Part shown: piece by piece, positions 4,616 through 6,420 of the stretch
How the letters are laid out: each line of letters starts with the position of its first letter
Position numbering within the stretch: position 1 is the first letter of the stretch
Source: JAGDXZ01 sp049966915
GTDB taxonomy: Archaea > Micrarchaeota > Micrarchaeia > Micrarchaeales > CABMGC01
Assembly: GCA_049966915.1 (NCBI GenBank)
Contig: JBMFTS010000036.1
Span: 1-6,420, forward strand
Length of the DNA: 6,420 nucleotides
Direction of reading: 5' to 3'
Made by a program: the position numbers and the translations under genes
The notes under the pieces: generated by a model
Told to the model about the DNA's origin: nothing
Database searches by the model: none
What the model saw: the letters and a program-made list of their open reading frames with translations, nothing else

Positions 4616-5582
4616 CTTTGACCTTTTGATTTGCAAGTTGCGCAAGGGCCTTTACAAACGACTGCCTGCCTCCTGCGCTTCTGATATTATATGCGCTGCT
4701 TATCCTAAACCCTGCGGCATGCGGATGGCCTCCGCCGCCCATGGCCATTGCCAAAGGCGCAATGTCGCTTCTCGCGCTGCGCATGCTAGCCTTCGCCTTA
4801 TCGCAATCGACATTTACAACTATGTCCTTGCCACTTATCTTGAACAGCTGCCCAAACAGGTCGTCCTGGAACACGCTGCTGCTTGAAAACGAAATTGCCA
4901 TGTTGTCTGTTTCGTAGATGTTGCTTATCGCCTTCTCTATCTCCGTGTTGCTTTTGCTTTCAAAAATTCTCGCTGTCTTTGCTGCGTAGGCGCTGGCTAT
5001 CTTGCCTTCGCTTATCTCTTTTGCCAGCCGCCTGAGCAAGCGCTCTAGCTTCTCTGGCGCGAACGTGTTAGCATAAGCTATAGCAAGACCGTACGTGCGC
5101 ACTATGCCTGCCTCTGCCGCACTGCGCGGCTCCAGGGCAAAATCAGAAACGTGCACAATGCCAAGCAGCTTGCGCACAAATCTGCCGCTCATTCCGAACT
5201 CTTTAGCGACAATTTCAGCGGCGCAGTAGCGCGCGTTTTCTCCAAACTCGGCAATATCGCACGAACGCGCTAGCGCAAGAGCCCTGTTGGGCCAGGCATG
5301 GTGATCCATCCAAAACACCACGGCGCCTTGGGACTTTAGCCTAGAAATAGATTCGCGCCATTCGCCTATTTCGGAAACGTTGACACTGAGATCTGTTACG
5401 AATAGGGCACTGCAACGCATTGCACGCAAACGATGCATGGCAAACTCAAACAGCGACGCCGAATGGTCGGTAAACAAAACGTTGCCAGCGCCGATGCCAA
5501 ATTCCCTCATTAGCAACGCCGCAGAAGCGACCCCGTCAAGGTCGCTGGCGTGCGAAATTGCACATACCTTGCCGCTTTGCAT
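4602..5582 (-). CDS. DHH/DHHA1-family phosphoesterase
   Basis: A 326-residue protein. The N-terminal DHH domain carries motif I SHASDLDGVASAALL (D14, D16), motif II VTDLS (D64), the signature WMDHHAWP (D93, H94, H95) and motif IV HVSDFAL (D147), the set that binds two Mn2+/Mg2+ ions. The C-terminal DHHA1 domain ends in GGGGHPHAAGF (282-292), which binds the substrate. All metal ligands are present, so it should be an active cytosolic phosphodiesterase. Relatives act as RecJ-like exonucleases, nanoRNases (NrnA), pAp phosphatases or cyclic-dinucleotide hydrolases; the sequence alone does not decide which, and the short length suits the NrnA-like group better than RecJ. The ATG at 5582 is chosen because motif I follows at once, a TATA element lies about 25 bp upstream, and the longer reading frame would cross the divergent gene. 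Confidence 0.88.
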   Translation of the reverse strand: MQSGKVCAISHASDLDGVASAALLMREFGIGAGNVLFTDHSASLFEFAMHRLRAMRCSALFVTDLSVNVSEIGEWRESISRLKSQGAVVFWMDHHAWPNRALALARSCDIAEFGENARYCAAEIVAKEFGMSGRFVRKLLGIVHVSDFALEPRSAAEAGIVRTYGLAIAYANTFAPEKLERLLRRLAKEISEGKIASAYAAKTARIFESKSNTEIEKAISNIYETDNMAISFSSSSVFQDDLFGQLFKISGKDIVVNVDCDKAKASMRSARSDIAPLAMAMGGGGHPHAAGFRISSAYNIRSAGGRQSFVKALAQLANQKVKAMPM

Positions 5583-5598
5583 GTGCCGATTTAGCAAC

Positions 5599-5613
5599 AA
5601 AAAAATAAATAGG
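5599..5613. promoter_or_regulatory. Shared divergent TATA region
   Basis: One AT-rich block serves both directions. On the minus strand TATTTATTTT (5611-5602) is centred about 25 bp from the DHH start at 5582, giving a leaderless mRNA. On the plus strand ATAAATAG (5605-5612) is 37 bp from the ATG at 5645, giving a leader of about 11 nt. The two TATA elements physically overlap, so TBP may occupy one orientation at a time. Confidence 0.5.
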
Positions 5614-5630
5614 TGAGCAAACAAATAGGT
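5607..5630 (+). repeat. Direct repeat AAATAGGT in the divergent promoter
   Basis: AAATAGGT occurs at 5607-5614 and again at 5623-5630, 16 bp apart. The first copy overlaps the shared TATA region and the second lies just before the predicted plus-strand start. It could be an operator or chance. Confidence 0.35.
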
Positions 5631-5644
5631 AGAAGGCAAAAAAC

Positions 5645-5932
5645 ATGCGTGGCAAAGCAAAAGAAATAGCTCTAGCAATTGTTTTTGTACTTGCGCTGCT
5701 GCTATTGGCGATAGCACTTGTTAGCAAGAACGCCACGCCAAAATCAGGCTGCTTCAACATACCGGCAATGCCGACCAAGCAGCAGGTTGTCTCGTTCTTG
5801 AGCCAGGCGTACAACGGCAGCGAGTGCGCGATTGCGGCAATAAAAGCTTACAACGCAAGCGGCGTGCTCAGCGCGTACAACATTACAGCGAACATGACAA
5901 AAATATATGGCCAAGTTTCAAACGGCGCGTAA
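5645..5932 (+). CDS. Small membrane-anchored protein rich in N-glycosylation sequons
   Basis: A 95-residue protein, not recognised as a known family. Positively charged MRGKAK is followed by one hydrophobic segment (about 8-26), which should act as a signal anchor or signal peptide with the rest outside the cell. There is no clear cleavage site. The outer part (27-95) has five N-x-S/T sequons, at N29, N57, N70, N79 and N83, a high density for 69 residues. It also has two cysteines (C36, C61) that could form a disulphide bridge. This suggests a glycosylated surface protein; the role is unknown. The ATG at 5645 has a TATA element 37 bp upstream and a weak GAAGG at 5632-5636. It is transcribed divergently from the DHH gene and converges on the gene at 5965-6198. 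Confidence 0.7.
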   Translation: MRGKAKEIALAIVFVLALLLLAIALVSKNATPKSGCFNIPAMPTKQQVVSFLSQAYNGSECAIAAIKAYNASGVLSAYNITANMTKIYGQVSNGA

Positions 5933-5964
5933 GTGAGAGCTAGCGGCAGAGCCAATGGCAAAAA

Positions 5965-6198
5965 TCATTTATCATACGCTGCTGAAGCATTGCTCGCATT
6001 CCCAGTCATGGCGTTGCGTGCCTTCTCCGCCTCGGCTATCTTCATTGCCCTTTGCATTTCGAACAGCTTCGGCTCGTCTTCAAAATACCACTTATCAAGC
6101 TTGTGCAGCGCGTACCTGCTTATCCACGGCGCATGCAGAAGCATGACCTTGTTCCAGAATTGCACGTTAGGCTTTCTTATTGTTTGAGTTGTTCGCAT
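5965..6198 (-). CDS. Small protein of unknown function
   Basis: A 77-residue protein with no recognised family. The centre, from FWNKVMLLHAPWISRY (14-29) through LDKWYFEDEPKLF (34-46), is rich in Trp and aromatic residues. It is followed by a Lys/Glu/Ala-rich amphipathic helix (about 47-63) and a flexible Asn/Ala/Ser tail. There is no signal peptide or membrane segment. The protein-like composition argues that it is a real gene. The start at 6198 overlaps the end of the upstream gene by 32 nt in another frame, implying co-transcription and possibly translational coupling. An alternative ATG at 6144, just before LLHAPW, would remove the overlap. No Shine-Dalgarno sequence was identified. It converges on the membrane-anchored protein gene with a 32-nt gap. 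Confidence 0.6.
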   Translation of the reverse strand: MRTTQTIRKPNVQFWNKVMLLHAPWISRYALHKLDKWYFEDEPKLFEMQRAMKIAEAEKARNAMTGNASNASAAYDK

Positions 6199-6420
6199 TC
6201 GATACGCCTCTTAGAGCATAAAGGCAGTAAACCCGTGAATAGTCTATCTTGTTCTTGTCAAGATACGATTCTATGGCGCTTTCCTTGCCAGTTTCCACAA
6301 CTGCCCCGTAATCGCCCTCGCCTACGAGTATTTTCCTGACGCCTTTCACCTCCAAGATCTTTTCGGCAAACTTGTACGCGTTGCTTTTGTGCCTGGGCCT
6401 TATAAGGAACAGGTCAGATT
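6167..6420 (-). CDS. Ferredoxin-like (Lrp/AsnC ligand-domain-like) protein, 5' end outside the window
   Basis: The last 83 residues are visible, entering from the right edge. The order of predicted elements is beta-alpha-beta-beta-alpha-beta: strand LFLIRPR, helix SNAYKFAEKILEV, strand VRKILVGEGDY, strand GAVVETG, helix ESAIESYLDKNK, strand SRVYCLYALR. This order, with the GDYGAVVE turn, is like the small-molecule-binding (RAM) domain of Lrp/AsnC regulators. No DNA-binding helix-turn-helix is visible, but the N-terminus may lie outside. The chain ends in a low-complexity Asn-rich tail (NANNSNNKKA), below which the downstream small gene starts. Open reading continues to the window edge without a stop, so an apparent internal TTG at 6355 is not taken as the start. 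The fold is inference from pattern only. Confidence 0.65.
   Translation of the reverse strand, partial: SDLFLIRPRHKSNAYKFAEKILEVKGVRKILVGEGDYGAVVETGKESAIESYLDKNKIDYSRVYCLYALRGVSNANNSNNKKA

Noticed and set aside
5583..5717. N-terminal extension of the DHH protein with a hydrophobic stretch
   Set aside because: It lies across the divergent promoter and into the opposite gene; DHH motif I begins right after the ATG at 5582, so the hydrophobic residues are not a real membrane segment.
1..6420. CRISPR arrays, insertion sequences, integrase sites or viral genes
   Set aside because: No tandem spaced repeats, transposase-like proteins or terminal inverted repeats were seen on either strand, and the two tRNA genes show no duplicated 3' ends nearby.

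Overview
The window is archaeal chromosome. It carries archaeal/eukaryotic-type information genes (ribosomal protein S6e next to the gamma subunit of initiation factor 2), a PAC2-type proteasome chaperone, an archaeal DUF359-type dephospho-CoA kinase, TATA-box promoters that often lie about 25 bp from the start codon (leaderless mRNAs), and tRNA genes interrupted by bulge-helix-bulge (BHB) introns. Short genes, tight packing, moderate GC, divergent versions of conserved proteins and introns in unusual tRNA positions suggest a small-genome DPANN archaeon, perhaps of the Micrarchaeota/ARMAN type. That placement is inference, because no 16S rRNA is present.

Left part, minus strand (transcribed right to left): PAC2 chaperone (1721-2455), tRNA-Leu(UAA) with a D-loop intron (1535-1637), an orphan EF-Tu domain II-like protein (1240-1488), tRNA-Thr(GGU) with a D-loop intron (1138-1238), a 159-bp spacer with two hairpins, then a HAD-family protein (427-978) followed by a 3'-truncated GTP-dependent dephospho-CoA kinase (1-393). 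Both tRNA introns sit immediately before residue A21, and both fold into a near-ideal BHB motif whose predicted cleavage restores a normal D-arm. This is the most striking content of the window.

Middle part, plus strand: a 74-residue basic protein made of two repeats (2606-2830), a T-rich terminator region, then the rps6e-eif2g pair (2982-4615), translationally coupled through an ATGA overlap. The aIF2-gamma has diverged in its guanine-recognition motifs (TKID instead of NKxD) and retains only two knuckle cysteines.

Right part: a DHH/DHHA1 phosphoesterase on the minus strand (4602-5582) converges on eif2g with a 14-bp 3' overlap. It shares a compact divergent promoter with a small membrane-anchored protein rich in N-glycosylation sequons (5645-5932). 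At the right edge two minus-strand genes overlap: a partial gene with a ferredoxin-like, Lrp/AsnC-ligand-domain-like fold (6167-6420) and a 77-residue unknown protein (5965-6198).

The common theme is translation and protein quality control (tRNAs, S6e, aIF2-gamma, an EF-like domain, a proteasome chaperone), mixed with CoA synthesis, nucleotide hydrolysis and lineage-specific small proteins. No mobile element, CRISPR array or virus-like gene was seen.
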